Below, piece after piece: positions 18,003-27,250 of a DNA stretch of 64,000 bases (positions are counted from its first letter, which is position 1; every line of letters begins with the position of its first letter). The position numbers and the translations under genes were made by a program. Under the pieces are notes generated by a model. It saw only the letters and a program-made list of their open reading frames with translations. It made no database searches and was not told where the DNA came from. The stretch comes from Lysobacter antibioticus (GTDB taxonomy: Bacteria; Pseudomonadota; Gammaproteobacteria; Xanthomonadales; Xanthomonadaceae): contig NZ_CP013141.1 in NCBI RefSeq assembly GCF_001442535.1, positions 2,239,242 to 2,303,241 on the forward strand, given 5' to 3'.

Positions 18003-18311
18003 TGATAATTCTTCCTGTATAGGTGGACGCAATTGAAGTGCCGACGGAGAAAGTCGGTTTACGACGACAGGCTCCGGAAGCTTTTCCCGTATAGCTGGAT
18101 GTATCGAATCGACTACGGAGAAAATCGGTTTGCGACGATCGGCTCCGTGAGTTTTTCCCGTATAGCTGGGCGCATCGAAATCAACGAAGCAGAAAACCGG
18201 CGATGCCGATCCACTCCGACTCGGGAAAACCGGCGTGCGAGCCGCAGCGACCGGTCCAACCCAAGCGCATCGATCACAACGACGCGCATGAGATCAGGAC
18301 GGTCCGCCCAC
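18003..18311. other. Non-coding gap within the scoAB pair
   Basis: This 309-base gap holds the tandem repeat array and the scoB ribosome binding site next to 18002. No gene is supported. It may contain an internal promoter or an RNA-processing site that sets subunit balance, which is an inference only. Confidence 0.6.
18011..18205. repeat. Degenerate 72-base tandem repeat between scoA and scoB
   Basis: A unit of about 72 bases carrying GTATAGCTGG, GGAGAAAATCGGTTTGCGAC and GGCTCCGKRAG occurs about 2.6 times. The GTATAG marks fall at 18017, 18089 and 18160. Traces of further decayed units are visible to about 18300 (GGGAAAACCGGCGTGCGAGC). No open frame spans it on the coding strand of the operon. 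Confidence 0.8.
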
Positions 18312-19049
18312 TCACCCAGCCCGCACCGTCCGCTGCTCGATGCGTTTCTCCGGTGCCGCATTGACGACGATCCGGTCGACGTAGATACCCGGCAGGTGCA
18401 CGTGATCGGGGTCGATCGCGCCGACTTCGACCAGTTCCTCGACTTCGGCGATGCAGACCTTGCCGGCCATCGCGCAGGCCGGGTTGAAGTTGCGCGCGGT
18501 CTTGCGGAACACCAGGTTGCCGGCCTTGTCGGCCTTCCAGGCCTTGACCAGCGACACGTCGGCCTTGAGCGCGGTTTCCATGACGTAATGGTGGCCGTCG
18601 AACTCGCGCGTTTCCTTGCCGTCGGCCACCACGGTGCCGTAGCCGGTGCGGGTGAAGAAGGCCGGGATGCCGGCGCCGCCGGCGCGCAGGCGCTCGGCCA
18701 GGGTGCCCTGCGGATTGAATTCGAGTTCGAGTTCGCCGGACAGGAACTGACGCTCGAATTCCTTGTTCTCGCCGACGTAGGACGAGATCATTTTCTTGAT
18801 CTGGCGCGTTTCCAGCAGCAGGCCCAGGCCGAAACCGTCGACACCGGCGTTGTTGGAGATCGCGGTGATGCCCTTGACGCCGCTGTCGCGCAACGCGCCG
18901 ATCAGGGCCTCGGGAATGCCGCACAGGCCGAAGCCGCCGACGGCCAGGGTCTGCCCGTCCGCCACCACGTCCTGCAGGGCTTGTTTCGCACTGGGGTACA
19001 GCTTGCTCTTCGCGGCGCCAGCGGGCGTCGCGGCGATGGCCTCGGCCAT
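18312..19049 (-). CDS. scoA: 3-oxoacid CoA-transferase subunit A
   Basis: Large partner of the scoB product, 245 residues. It shows the family's CoA-binding loop [13 protein letters not shown] near residue 38 and the conserved [20 protein letters not shown] and [20 protein letters not shown] regions. Together the subunits form a succinyl-CoA:3-ketoacid transferase used in ketone-body or branched-acid catabolism. The start at 19049 has GGAG upstream (RC of caactcctttg). It is divergent from the ATP-grasp gene. See scoB for the LPS-locus link. Confidence 0.94.
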   Translation of the reverse strand: MAEAIAATPAGAAKSKLYPSAKQALQDVVADGQTLAVGGFGLCGIPEALIGALRDSGVKGITAISNNAGVDGFGLGLLLETRQIKKMISSYVGENKEFERQFLSGELELEFNPQGTLAERLRAGGAGIPAFFTRTGYGTVVADGKETREFDGHHYVMETALKADVSLVKAWKADKAGNLVFRKTARNFNPACAMAGKVCIAEVEELVEVGAIDPDHVHLPGIYVDRIVVNAAPEKRIEQRTVRAG

Positions 19050-19166
19050 GGGACAACTCCTTTGCGGGATGGGCGCAGTTTAGCCTGCGGCCGGGTCCGG
19101 ACGTAGCGGACTTTCGGGCAATACCGCGACAATGCCCCGATCGTGTGCCGACGCTAGACTTGCGAC

Positions 19167-20078
19167 ATGAGCCGACTCGCCCTGGTCACCGCCATCGCCG
19201 CCGCCGGGCAGGACGACGACCTGTCGCCCCTGCTCCAGGCCTGTACCGAACGCGGCATCGCCGCCGAGATCCGCGCCTGGGACGACCCCAGCGTGGCCTG
19301 GGCACGATACGACGCCGTACTGCTGCGCTCGCCCTGGGACTACAGCGAACGCCTCGACGAATTCCTGGCCTGGTGTGAACGCGTCGATGCGCGCACGCGC
19401 CTGATCAATCCCTGGCCGGTGGTGCGCTGGAATACCGACAAGCATTATCTGGCCGACCTCGCCGCGCGCGGCGTGCCGGTGGTGCCGAGCGCGTTCGTCG
19501 AACCCGACATGGATGCGCTGCCGGCCTTGCAGGAGTTTCTCGCCGCCTATCCGGACGCCGACGAATTCGTGGTCAAGCCCGCGATCAGCGCCGGCTCGCG
19601 CGACACCCAGCGTTATGCGCGCGCGCAAGAATTCGCCGCGGCCAATCATCTCGCGCGCCTGCTCGACGAGGGCCGCAGCGCGATGCTGCAGCCCTATCTG
19701 GCTTCGGTCGATCGGGACGGCGAGACCGCGCTGGTGCACTTCAACGGCGTGTTCAGTCACGCCATCCGCAAAGGCGCGATGCTGCAACGCGAGGATGCCT
19801 TGAACCTGCGCGCGGTGGAACGCATCACCGCGCGCGAGGCCGGCGACGACGAACGCAGGGTCGCCCTGCATGCGCTGACCGCGATGACGGCGCGGCTCGA
19901 TCTCGAAGAGCCGTTGCCGTACGCCCGCGTCGACCTGATCCGCGACGGCGAAGGCCAACCGCAGCTGCTGGAACTGGAGTTATGCGAACCCTCGCTGTTT
20001 TTCGCTCACGCCGAAGGGAGCGCCGAGCGTTTCGCCGAAGTGCTGGCCGAGCTGCTGGCGACGATGCAGGTCGATTGA
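19167..20078 (+). CDS. ATP-grasp domain protein
   Basis: Predicted ATP-dependent carboxylate-amine/thiol ligase of 303 residues. The N-terminal pre-ATP-grasp part includes YDAVLLRSPWDYSERLDEFL. The ATP-binding core has FVVKPAISAGSRDTQRY, where the Lys binds ATP, and the Mg-binding end LPYARVDLIRDGEGQPQLLE-LELCEP. These patterns match the RimK/DcsG-like group that includes a cycloserine-pathway ligase, but the substrate here is unknown and no pathway partners are adjacent. Stands alone, with a strong bidirectional terminator between it and convergent xanB. Confidence 0.85.
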   Translation: MSRLALVTAIAAAGQDDDLSPLLQACTERGIAAEIRAWDDPSVAWARYDAVLLRSPWDYSERLDEFLAWCERVDARTRLINPWPVVRWNTDKHYLADLAARGVPVVPSAFVEPDMDALPALQEFLAAYPDADEFVVKPAISAGSRDTQRYARAQEFAAANHLARLLDEGRSAMLQPYLASVDRDGETALVHFNGVFSHAIRKGAMLQREDALNLRAVERITAREAGDDERRVALHALTAMTARLDLEEPLPYARVDLIRDGEGQPQLLELELCEPSLFFAHAEGSAERFAEVLAELLATMQVD

Positions 20079-20137
20079 GCCGCTCGCGTCCGCACAGGCG
20101 AGCGTGAGCACGGCCTCGCCTCGACGAGGCCATAAAG

Positions 20138-20166
20138 AAAAAACCGGCCTCGCGGCCGGTTTTTTC
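20138..20166. terminator. Bidirectional terminator between ATP-grasp gene and xanB
   Basis: An A-run, the CCGGCC/GGCCGG stem and a T-run give a near-perfect symmetric hairpin (AAAAAACCGGCC to GGCCGGTTTTTT), suitable for stopping both convergent transcripts. Confidence 0.9.
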
Positions 20167-20188
20167 ATGCGCGGACGCGACGGAGCGC

Positions 20189-21601
20189 TTACGAACGCCC
20201 GTACACGTCCTCGAGGCGGACGATATCGTCTTCGCCCAGGTAGGCGCCCGATTGCACCTCGATCAGTTCGACCAGCTCGGTGCCGTTGTTGCGCAGGCGA
20301 TGGACGCTGCCGAGCGGGATGTAGGTGCTCTCGTTCTCGTGCAGATCGAACACCTTGTCGTCGCAAGTCACCTCGGCCACGCCGGACACCACGATCCAAT
20401 GCTCGGCGCGCTTGTGGTGCTTCTGCAGGCTCAGTGCCGCGCCCGGCTTGACCACGATGCGCTTGACCTGGAAGCGCTCGCCCATGTCGATCGAATCGTA
20501 GTTGCCCCACGGGCGGTAGACCTTGCGGTGGAACAGGTGCTCCTGGCGACCGGCCTGCTTGAGCTTGTCGACGATGGTCTTGACGTCCTGCACCCGGTCC
20601 TTGCGCGCGACCAGGGTCGCGTCGGGCGTATCGACGATGACCAGGTCCTCGACGCCGATGGTCGCGATCATGCGGCGCTCGGAAGCGCGCACCAGGCTGC
20701 CGGTGGTGTCCACCGAGATCACGTCGCCTTCGTAGCGGTTGCCGTTTTCGTCGCGCTCGGCCACCGCCCACAGCGACGACCAGGAGCCGATATCGCTCCA
20801 GCCGCAGCTGACCGGAACCACTGCAGCGCGGTCGGTCTTCTCCATCACCGCGTAGTCGATCGAATCGTTCGGGCTGGCGGCGAACGCCTCCTTGCCGACG
20901 CGGATAAAATCCAAGTCCCTCTGCGCCTGCGCATAGGCCGCGCGCGCCGCGCTCAGGATGCCCGGCGCATGGCGCGCGAGTTCGTCGATGAAACGCTGGG
21001 CCTTGAACAGGAACATGCCCGAGTTCCAGGCGTAGGTGCCTTCGGCCAGATAGCCTTCGGCCGTGGCCAGGTCGGGCTTCTCGACGAACCGGCTGACCTG
21101 GTAACCGCCCTCGCCCAGGGACTCGCCGCGGGCGATATAGCCGTAGCCGGTTTCCGGGTAGTCCGGATGGATGCCGAAGGTGACCAGCCAGTCCTGATCG
21201 GCCAGCGCGGTCGCCCGCGCGACCGCGTCGCGGAAGGCCTGCACGTCTTCGATCAGGTGATCGGCCGGCAACACCAGCATGGTCGCTTCGGGCTCGCTGG
21301 CGACCAGGTGCAGCGCGGCCAGGGCGATCGCCGGCGCAGTGTTGCGCGCGATCGGCTCAAGTAGGATGGCACCGTTGGCGACACCGATGGCCTGCAGTTG
21401 CTCGCCGACCATGAAACGGTGGTCCTCGGCGCAAACCGTGACCGGCGCACCGGCATCGGGCAAGGCGTTGGCGCGCAGAATGGTCTCTTGGAACAGCGAG
21501 TGATCGCCGATCAGCGTGAGGAACTGCTTGGGTTGATTCTGGCGCGAAAGCGGCCACAGGCGCGAACCGCTGCCACCGCTGAGAACGACGGGATGAAGCA
21601 T
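20189..21601 (-). CDS. xanB: Mannose-1-phosphate guanylyltransferase / mannose-6-phosphate isomerase
   Basis: Bifunctional cytoplasmic enzyme (ManC/XanB type, 470 residues) that supplies GDP-mannose. Residues 1 to about 350 are the nucleotidyltransferase with GGSGSRLWPLSR near the start and the FVEKPD motif. The C-terminal cupin-type isomerase domain carries QVKRIVVKPGAALSLQKHHK. The start at 21601 is where the family begins. A long open upstream frame over the mutarotase gene is a shadow. GDP-mannose from this enzyme feeds gmd and rmd in the LPS locus of this window. It is next to scoAB as in Xanthomonas. Confidence 0.96.
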   Translation of the reverse strand: MLHPVVLSGGSGSRLWPLSRQNQPKQFLTLIGDHSLFQETILRANALPDAGAPVTVCAEDHRFMVGEQLQAIGVANGAILLEPIARNTAPAIALAALHLVASEPEATMLVLPADHLIEDVQAFRDAVARATALADQDWLVTFGIHPDYPETGYGYIARGESLGEGGYQVSRFVEKPDLATAEGYLAEGTYAWNSGMFLFKAQRFIDELARHAPGILSAARAAYAQAQRDLDFIRVGKEAFAASPNDSIDYAVMEKTDRAAVVPVSCGWSDIGSWSSLWAVAERDENGNRYEGDVISVDTTGSLVRASERRMIATIGVEDLVIVDTPDATLVARKDRVQDVKTIVDKLKQAGRQEHLFHRKVYRPWGNYDSIDMGERFQVKRIVVKPGAALSLQKHHKRAEHWIVVSGVAEVTCDDKVFDLHENESTYIPLGSVHRLRNNGTELVELIEVQSGAYLGEDDIVRLEDVYGRS

Positions 21602-21757
21602 CCTGGCTCCAGGTTTCGGAACGGGAAAGGGCGCTAAGAATAGCCGAACCCTCTGCAACCAGGCTTCACGGCACTTAACCGGGCCTGGCCCGGGGCCGCT
21701 AAAATGGGCCGTAGCGTCCAGTACGGACCACCCACCGCGCCGCCAGGAAAGGACGCC

Positions 21758-22594
21758 ATGCCCACCGCTCCGATCGCCTCGCCGCTGTCCCTGAACCCTG
21801 CCGGATCCTCGGGATCGACCGTAGAAGCCACGGCGTTCGGCGCCCATGTCCTGTCGTGGCGCTGCCGCGGGCACGAGCGCCTGTACCTCAGCCCGCACGC
21901 CAGCTTCGCCGCCGGCAAGGCGATCCGCGGCGGCATCCCGGTGATCTTTCCGCAGTTCGCCGAACGCGGCCCCGGACCGCGCCATGGCTTCGCCCGGACC
22001 TTCGAGTGGGATACCGTCGAGACCGGACCCGAACGCTTGCTGTTCCGCTTCGCCGACGACGAGACGACGCGGGCGTCGTGGCCGCACCGCTTCGCCGCCG
22101 AACTCAGCGTCGAACCCGCGCCGGACCGGCTGCGCACCGCATTGACGATCCGCAACCGCGGCGACGAGGCCTTCGAGTTCACCGCCGCCCTGCACACCTA
22201 TCTGCGCGTGGCCGATGTCGCCGGCACCCTCGTGCATGGGCTCGAAGACCGCCCCTACCTCGATTCGACCAGGCAGGGAGTGCATTGCGAGCCCGACGAC
22301 GCTCCGGTGCGTTTCGAAGCCGAACTCGACCGCATCTACCCGGATGTTCGCAAGCCGCTGCGCCTGACCGACGGCGAGGAGCTGCTGCGGCTCGAAGCCG
22401 AGGGCTTCAGCGACGTCGTGGTGTGGAACCCGGGCCGCGAGCTGGCCGCCGGCATGAGCGACCTGAGCGTCGGCGAGTACCACCGTTTCGTCTGCGTCGA
22501 AGCCGCTGCGGTGCTGGTCCCGATCCGGCTCGAACCGGGGCAGGCGTGGACCGGCGCGCAGATCCTAGTGGTCGAGGAACGGGCGGACGCCTGA
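21758..22594 (+). CDS. D-hexose-6-phosphate mutarotase (YeaD-like)
   Basis: Aldose epimerase-like protein of 278 residues that interconverts anomers of hexose 6-phosphates. Family patterns include KAIRGGIPVIFPQFAERGPG, the HGFAR segment and the C-terminal VCVEAAAV. The ATG at 21758 follows AGGAAAGGA. An ATG at 21704 would add an unconserved stretch. It is divergent from xanB, with which it shares a roughly 155-base promoter region, in keeping with hexose-phosphate metabolism. Confidence 0.9.
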   Translation: MPTAPIASPLSLNPAGSSGSTVEATAFGAHVLSWRCRGHERLYLSPHASFAAGKAIRGGIPVIFPQFAERGPGPRHGFARTFEWDTVETGPERLLFRFADDETTRASWPHRFAAELSVEPAPDRLRTALTIRNRGDEAFEFTAALHTYLRVADVAGTLVHGLEDRPYLDSTRQGVHCEPDDAPVRFEAELDRIYPDVRKPLRLTDGEELLRLEAEGFSDVVVWNPGRELAAGMSDLSVGEYHRFVCVEAAAVLVPIRLEPGQAWTGAQILVVEERADA

Positions 22595-22809
22595 GCCGCC
22601 AATGTGGCGCCGTCCCACCGGGCCGTGCCGTCACACATGGGCGCGGTACGCGGTGCTGTACGGTCCTGGCCCTAGAGACGGCCCGCCCTCCCCCGTTTCC
22701 CCAACCCCGTTTCTAGAGTCTTCGCTCCTGCGTGGGCCGGCCGTCTCCGTTAGAATCGTGGGTTCTCGGCCGCTCCTGGCCCAGCACCCCCACAAGGAAT
22801 CCCCGCACG

Positions 22810-23556
22810 ATGAAGATCCTCGTCGGTTACAAGCGCGTGGTGGACTACAACGTCCGCATTCAGGTCAAGCCGGATGGCTCCGGCGTGGTCACCGACGGCG
22901 TCAAGCTGTCGGCCAATCCGTTCGACGAAATCGCCCTGGAAGAAGCCCTGCGCCTGCGCGACAAGGGCATCGCCACCGAGGTCGTGGTCGCGACGATCGC
23001 CCCGGTCGACGCCCAGGCGCACCTGCGCAACGGCCTGGCCATGGGCGCCAATCGCGCCGTGCACGTGGTCTCGGACCAGCCGATCCAGCCGCTGACCGCC
23101 GCGCGCGCCCTGCTCAAGCTGATCGAGAAGGAACAGCCGGACATCGTCATCCTCGGCAAGCAGGCCATCGACGACGACGCCAACCAGACCGGCCAGATGC
23201 TGGCCACGCTGTGGGGCCGCCCGCAGGCGACCTTCGCCTCCAAGCTCGAAGTCGAAGGCGGCAAGGCCACGGTGACGCGCGAAGTCGACGCCGGCCTGGA
23301 AACGTTGGAAGTCGATCTGCCGGCGGTGATCACCACCGACCTGCGCCTCAACGAGCCGCGCTTCATCAAGCTGCCCGACATCATGAAGGCCAAGAGCAAG
23401 CCGCTGGAGACCATCGCCTTCGCCGATCTCGGCGTCGACACCGGCGACACGCTCAAGACCACCCATTACGCGCCGCCGCCGAAGCGCAGCAAGGGCGTGA
23501 TGGTCAAGGACGCGGCCGAACTGGTCGCCGCACTCAAGGCTAAGGGGCTGCTGTAA
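22810..23556 (+). CDS. etfB: Electron transfer flavoprotein subunit beta
   Basis: AMP-binding subunit of the soluble electron carrier that collects electrons from acyl-CoA and related dehydrogenases, 248 residues. It begins MKILVGYKRVVDYNVRI and contains the ETF-beta signature around NPFDEIALEEALRL and the GKQAIDDDANQTGQMLA segment. The start is the ATG at 22810. The stop and the etfA start share a base (TAATG), giving translational coupling. The chromosome beyond etfA holds the variable LPS locus. Confidence 0.96.
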   Translation: MKILVGYKRVVDYNVRIQVKPDGSGVVTDGVKLSANPFDEIALEEALRLRDKGIATEVVVATIAPVDAQAHLRNGLAMGANRAVHVVSDQPIQPLTAARALLKLIEKEQPDIVILGKQAIDDDANQTGQMLATLWGRPQATFASKLEVEGGKATVTREVDAGLETLEVDLPAVITTDLRLNEPRFIKLPDIMKAKSKPLETIAFADLGVDTGDTLKTTHYAPPPKRSKGVMVKDAAELVAALKAKGLL

Positions 23557-24503
23557 TGAGCAAAGTTCTGATCGTCGCCGAACATCTCAACGGCAAGCTC
23601 AACGCGTCGACCGCCAAGTGCGTGTCGGCCGCGCAGGCGCTGAAGCCGGACTCCATCGACATCGTCGTGCTCGCCGCCGACCCGGCCGCCGTCGCCGCCG
23701 AAGCCGCGCAGATCGCCGGCGTCGCCAAGGTGCTGACCATCGCCAACGCCGCCAACGCCAATGCCATCGCGCAGGTGCTCGCACCGCAGGTCGCCGCGTT
23801 GGCCAAGGGCTACAGCCACGTGTTCGGCCCCAGCACCACCTTCGGCAAGGACCTCATGCCCTGCGTCGCCGCCCTGCTCGGCGTCGCCCAGGTGTCCGAC
23901 GTCATGGCCGTCGAAGGCAGCCACACCTTCAAGCGCCCGATCTACGCCGGCAACGCCATCGTCACCGTCGAGGCCCCGGCCGACCACACCGTGGTCGCCA
24001 CCGTGCGTACCGCCTCGTGGCCGGAAGCGGCGAAGGGCGGCAGCGCCGCGGTCGAGGCCGCCTCGGTCGACGCGAGCCTGCCGAGCCACACCCGGTACAT
24101 CGGCCTGGCCGCCGGCAAGTCCGACCGTCCCGACCTGCAGAGCGCCAGACGCGTCGTCTCCGGCGGACGCGGCGTGGGGTCGGCGGACAACTTCAAGATC
24201 ATCTACGACTTCGCCGACAAGCTCGGCGCCGCCGTGGGCGCCTCGCGCGCCGCGGTCGACGCCGGCTATGTGCCCAACGAGATGCAGGTCGGCCAGACCG
24301 GCAAGATCATCTCGCCGGAGCTCTACGTCGCCGTCGGCATCAGCGGCGCGATCCAGCACCTGACCGGCATCAAGGACGCCGGTACCATCGTCGCGATCAA
24401 CAAGGACGGCGAAGCGCCGATCTTCGAGATCGCCGACATCGGTCTGGTGGGCGACCTGTTCAAGCTGTTGCCGGAGCTGGAAGCAGCGCTTGCTTCCGCC
24501 TGA
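23556..24503 (+). CDS. etfA: Electron transfer flavoprotein subunit alpha
   Basis: FAD-binding subunit of ETF, 315 residues. The C-terminal FAD domain shows SGGRGVGSADNF and VGASRAAVDAGYVPNEMQ-VGQTGKII patterns and the GISGAIQHLTG loop. It pairs with etfB directly upstream and delivers electrons to the ETF-QO gene product of this window. It ends just before a perfect palindrome. In Xanthomonas etfA marks one border of the LPS locus. Confidence 0.97.
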   Translation: MSKVLIVAEHLNGKLNASTAKCVSAAQALKPDSIDIVVLAADPAAVAAEAAQIAGVAKVLTIANAANANAIAQVLAPQVAALAKGYSHVFGPSTTFGKDLMPCVAALLGVAQVSDVMAVEGSHTFKRPIYAGNAIVTVEAPADHTVVATVRTASWPEAAKGGSAAVEAASVDASLPSHTRYIGLAAGKSDRPDLQSARRVVSGGRGVGSADNFKIIYDFADKLGAAVGASRAAVDAGYVPNEMQVGQTGKIISPELYVAVGISGAIQHLTGIKDAGTIVAINKDGEAPIFEIADIGLVGDLFKLLPELEAALASA

Positions 24504-24516
24504 TCTCCCAAACACA

Positions 24517-24542
24517 TTGCGCCGGACAAGTCCGGCGCAATG
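24517..24542. terminator. Perfect hairpin between etfA and the converging metalloprotease gene
   Basis: ATTGCGCCGGAC (24517-24528) is exactly complementary to 24531-24542 with only two bases between. It lies 14 bases after the etfA stop and is symmetric, so it could serve both converging transcripts. There is no T-run. Confidence 0.6.
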
Positions 24543-24592
24543 CTCAGTGCCTCACCAAATCTAGCAAAGCGACATGAGTGCGTCGCCGATAC

Positions 24593-26965
24593 TCATCGCA
24601 TCCAAACAGGCTTGACGATCTCCCACCCGCCTGCGGGATATTGACCGATCGACAGAATGTCGAAGCCACCAATCGTATTGGCCTGCCACATCCAAAGCGA
24701 TGTCTTGGCGTTATCGCGCCAAAATATATCGCTACGGCCATCACCGTCGAAGTCCCCGACTGTCGCAACCTTATACTCGTTAGATACACCTTTGCTGCCG
24801 ACGCCCAAGCGCGTGGCGCCGTTCATATACCACCAATCGATCTGCTGCAGATACGTATTCTGCCAAAGAATATCATCGCGGCCGTCACCATTCACATCAG
24901 CCGCGCCGAATACATACCAATTCTGGTTAGGGTATGGACTAACAAAGGCAATAGTGAAATCGGCCGCGCCTGGATCCGCGAGCCAAAACCATAATGTCGT
25001 ATTGTCCCGCCATAGCAGATCGCCGCGCCCGTCTCCATTGAAGTCGCCGATGGCCTCAATTGAATAGCCGCCACGCGGCACGAACTTACGCCCGACAGCG
25101 AGCCGCTGGGCCCCTCTCATCAACCACCAGTTGACTTCGCCGGTATCCGGGTTCATCCAGATTATGTCAGCAAAGCCATCGTTGTTGAGATCCCTCGCCC
25201 CTTTAATCTGCCAATTTCCTGACCGTGGATAATCCGCAACGAAATGGATAGAAAAGCTGCCATTGGTTTCAGCCTGCCAGACCCATAATGTATTGCTATC
25301 CCGCCAGAACAAATCAGAACGACCATCGCCGTTAAAGTCACCAGTCGCAGAAACCCAATATTGCTTAGCAATGAACTGACTACCGACATCGTCGCGCGAT
25401 GACCCGTTCATTTTCCACCAATCGAACCGCTGCATTTCCAGGTTGTTCCATAGAATGTCACTGCGACCATCTCCATTGACGTCGTTATGGACCGACGTCT
25501 TGAAAGACACTGCAGTAGCTCGAAACCCTGCTATCAAGGGCATCGCCTGATTCATGCTTCGCGCATTATCCGAGACGTTCGCGATACCGGTCGGCCGCCC
25601 TCCGTAGGAAATATTGGGGTTGGCGAAGTGGCGGATCGGAGTTTGCGACCCGTTCGCATAAGCCATCACCGTATTAAAACCCGCCGATGAGCTTTCGCGA
25701 TAGCTGTATGAATAAGCATGCGCGCCCGACTGGCCGGCATCTTCCTGATTGTGGGCTTGGCCCATGTTATGACCCAATTCGTGAGCCAAGCTCTCAGCGC
25801 GGCAAAAACTGCCGGCATCACTACCGTCACTTACCACCGAATAACCAAACCGTTCGTCGCGCGCGGTGACCAACTTCTGGTTGCCCCCTAAAATCCAAGC
25901 CGCCCCGCAACCCTTGCTCGAAGAACGAAACGGACGCACCAATCCCACCAAGTCAGCCCCGAACTGTTCGCGCGCGACCCACAGCGGCGCGAGCGAAGCA
26001 GGGACCGCAATCGGATTGGCACCGTCCCAACCAGTGACCTCATGGAGTGCAATGTTGTTGGATACGCTGTCGGAATAGTTGACCAACATGGTATGCACCA
26101 ACCGCAAACGCATGCCGATCGAGCTATTGGCATAAGCTTCGTTGGTCACATCAATCAAAAACGACAACCGGGTGACGGCACCCGACTGGCTTCCATAGAT
26201 TGCCGTCAAGCCGGGCGTATAGCCCAATGCGACATCAATCACCGGGGCCGTAATCGCAGTTGCGGCCGAGGTAGCAGCAAGCGCAGCCGTGCCGCTACTG
26301 CCGGTTGAGATCTGCGCTGTCTGGTAAGGCATCAGAGAATCATTCACTGGCGGACTCAATAAGCCTGGCGACTTGTGCAACTGCGAGGGATCGACCTCGA
26401 TAATCCAACTGACCCCATCGCGCACCGTCAATTCCAGAGAACCGCCTTCCGGAAGACCGAGGTTGCCGAAAGCGGCTTTCTCCCCGAATGTTAGAATCGC
26501 TTCTTGCCCAGCAGCACCCTCCAGACGGCCGATCCAAGTCCAGTCGCCACTTGGGTGCTCGACGTGCCGCTCGTATCGGAAACCCAGCAGCTGGCCCGAC
26601 GGGGCGCGAAACTCCAGTCGGCCGGTAGCGATGGCTCGCAATGCGTGATCTTCACTGACTTGCGCGCGATACCAAACCAACGCTCCCTCACGCTCTGGAG
26701 CGGTCACCATCGGATAGGCGGCCAATTCGCCGCGATCGGCCAGTGACGCGAAACGTACAGAAGCCGCGGAAGCAGACACCAATGCCGGGCGCGACTGAAT
26801 CGCAACTCCTCGCAAACTGGAAACAGTATGTCCTCCGGAGACACTCGCCGCCGCCGCCCCCTCCGTCAAGTCAACTGCGACAACTTCAGCCTGCGGATCG
26901 GAAGTACGACCGCAGGCAACAGCCAACAACAGAACACTAGTGGCAACAAACACACTTCTGCTCAT
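24593..26965 (-). CDS. Secreted reprolysin-like (M12) zinc metalloprotease with FG-GAP repeats, paralogue 2
   Basis: Exported metzincin of 790 residues, a clear paralogue of the protein at 14812-17214. It has a lipoprotein-like signal (VLLLAVACGRTS, Cys18), the same propeptide block RYERHVEHPSGDWTWIGRL, the zinc motif HELGHNMGQAHN (His395, Glu396, His399, His405) and a Met-turn FNTVMAYANG. The C-terminal repeats differ in detail, with DINGDGRSDILWNN / WWKMNG-type blades. The base composition is visibly more AT-rich than the neighbouring etf genes. It lies between etfA and the LPS cluster, where Xanthomonas has only LPS genes. Confidence 0.9.
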   Translation of the reverse strand: MSRSVFVATSVLLLAVACGRTSDPQAEVVAVDLTEGAAAASVSGGHTVSSLRGVAIQSRPALVSASAASVRFASLADRGELAAYPMVTAPEREGALVWYRAQVSEDHALRAIATGRLEFRAPSGQLLGFRYERHVEHPSGDWTWIGRLEGAAGQEAILTFGEKAAFGNLGLPEGGSLELTVRDGVSWIIEVDPSQLHKSPGLLSPPVNDSLMPYQTAQISTGSSGTAALAATSAATAITAPVIDVALGYTPGLTAIYGSQSGAVTRLSFLIDVTNEAYANSSIGMRLRLVHTMLVNYSDSVSNNIALHEVTGWDGANPIAVPASLAPLWVAREQFGADLVGLVRPFRSSSKGCGAAWILGGNQKLVTARDERFGYSVVSDGSDAGSFCRAESLAHELGHNMGQAHNQEDAGQSGAHAYSYSYRESSSAGFNTVMAYANGSQTPIRHFANPNISYGGRPTGIANVSDNARSMNQAMPLIAGFRATAVSFKTSVHNDVNGDGRSDILWNNLEMQRFDWWKMNGSSRDDVGSQFIAKQYWVSATGDFNGDGRSDLFWRDSNTLWVWQAETNGSFSIHFVADYPRSGNWQIKGARDLNNDGFADIIWMNPDTGEVNWWLMRGAQRLAVGRKFVPRGGYSIEAIGDFNGDGRGDLLWRDNTTLWFWLADPGAADFTIAFVSPYPNQNWYVFGAADVNGDGRDDILWQNTYLQQIDWWYMNGATRLGVGSKGVSNEYKVATVGDFDGDGRSDIFWRDNAKTSLWMWQANTIGGFDILSIGQYPAGGWEIVKPVWMR

Positions 26966-27250
26966 TACAGGGGCCTAATTCTCGCTGACTGAAGCGCTCG
27001 GGACCGCTCGTGGAACACCATTCTTCCAGGCAGCTCGAATCTTGAACCCGAGTCTACTCTCACGTCCTTACGAATTTGCATGTTTAGCTAATTTCGCGGC
27101 AGTAAGTCCGATCCGACCGGCCTATCAAGCCCATCCCTTACCTGACTTATTTCGCCAGGTCGGGCAAAATGCCGAATCTGGCGCTGCTTATGAATTAGCC
27201 CCGTGATCGGCGCCGGCACCAAATTCATACCTTTGAGGCCCCTCAACTCC
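26966..27250. other. Intergenic, divergent promoter region at the LPS cluster border
   Basis: About 285 AT-richer bases between the minus-strand metalloprotease and the plus-strand LPS cassette. It must hold both promoters. I could not assign -35/-10 boxes with confidence. Confidence 0.5.

Noticed and set aside
21602..22483. N-terminal extension of xanB over the mutarotase gene
   Set aside because: Homology to ManC begins at 21601 and the extension is antisense to a well-supported gene.
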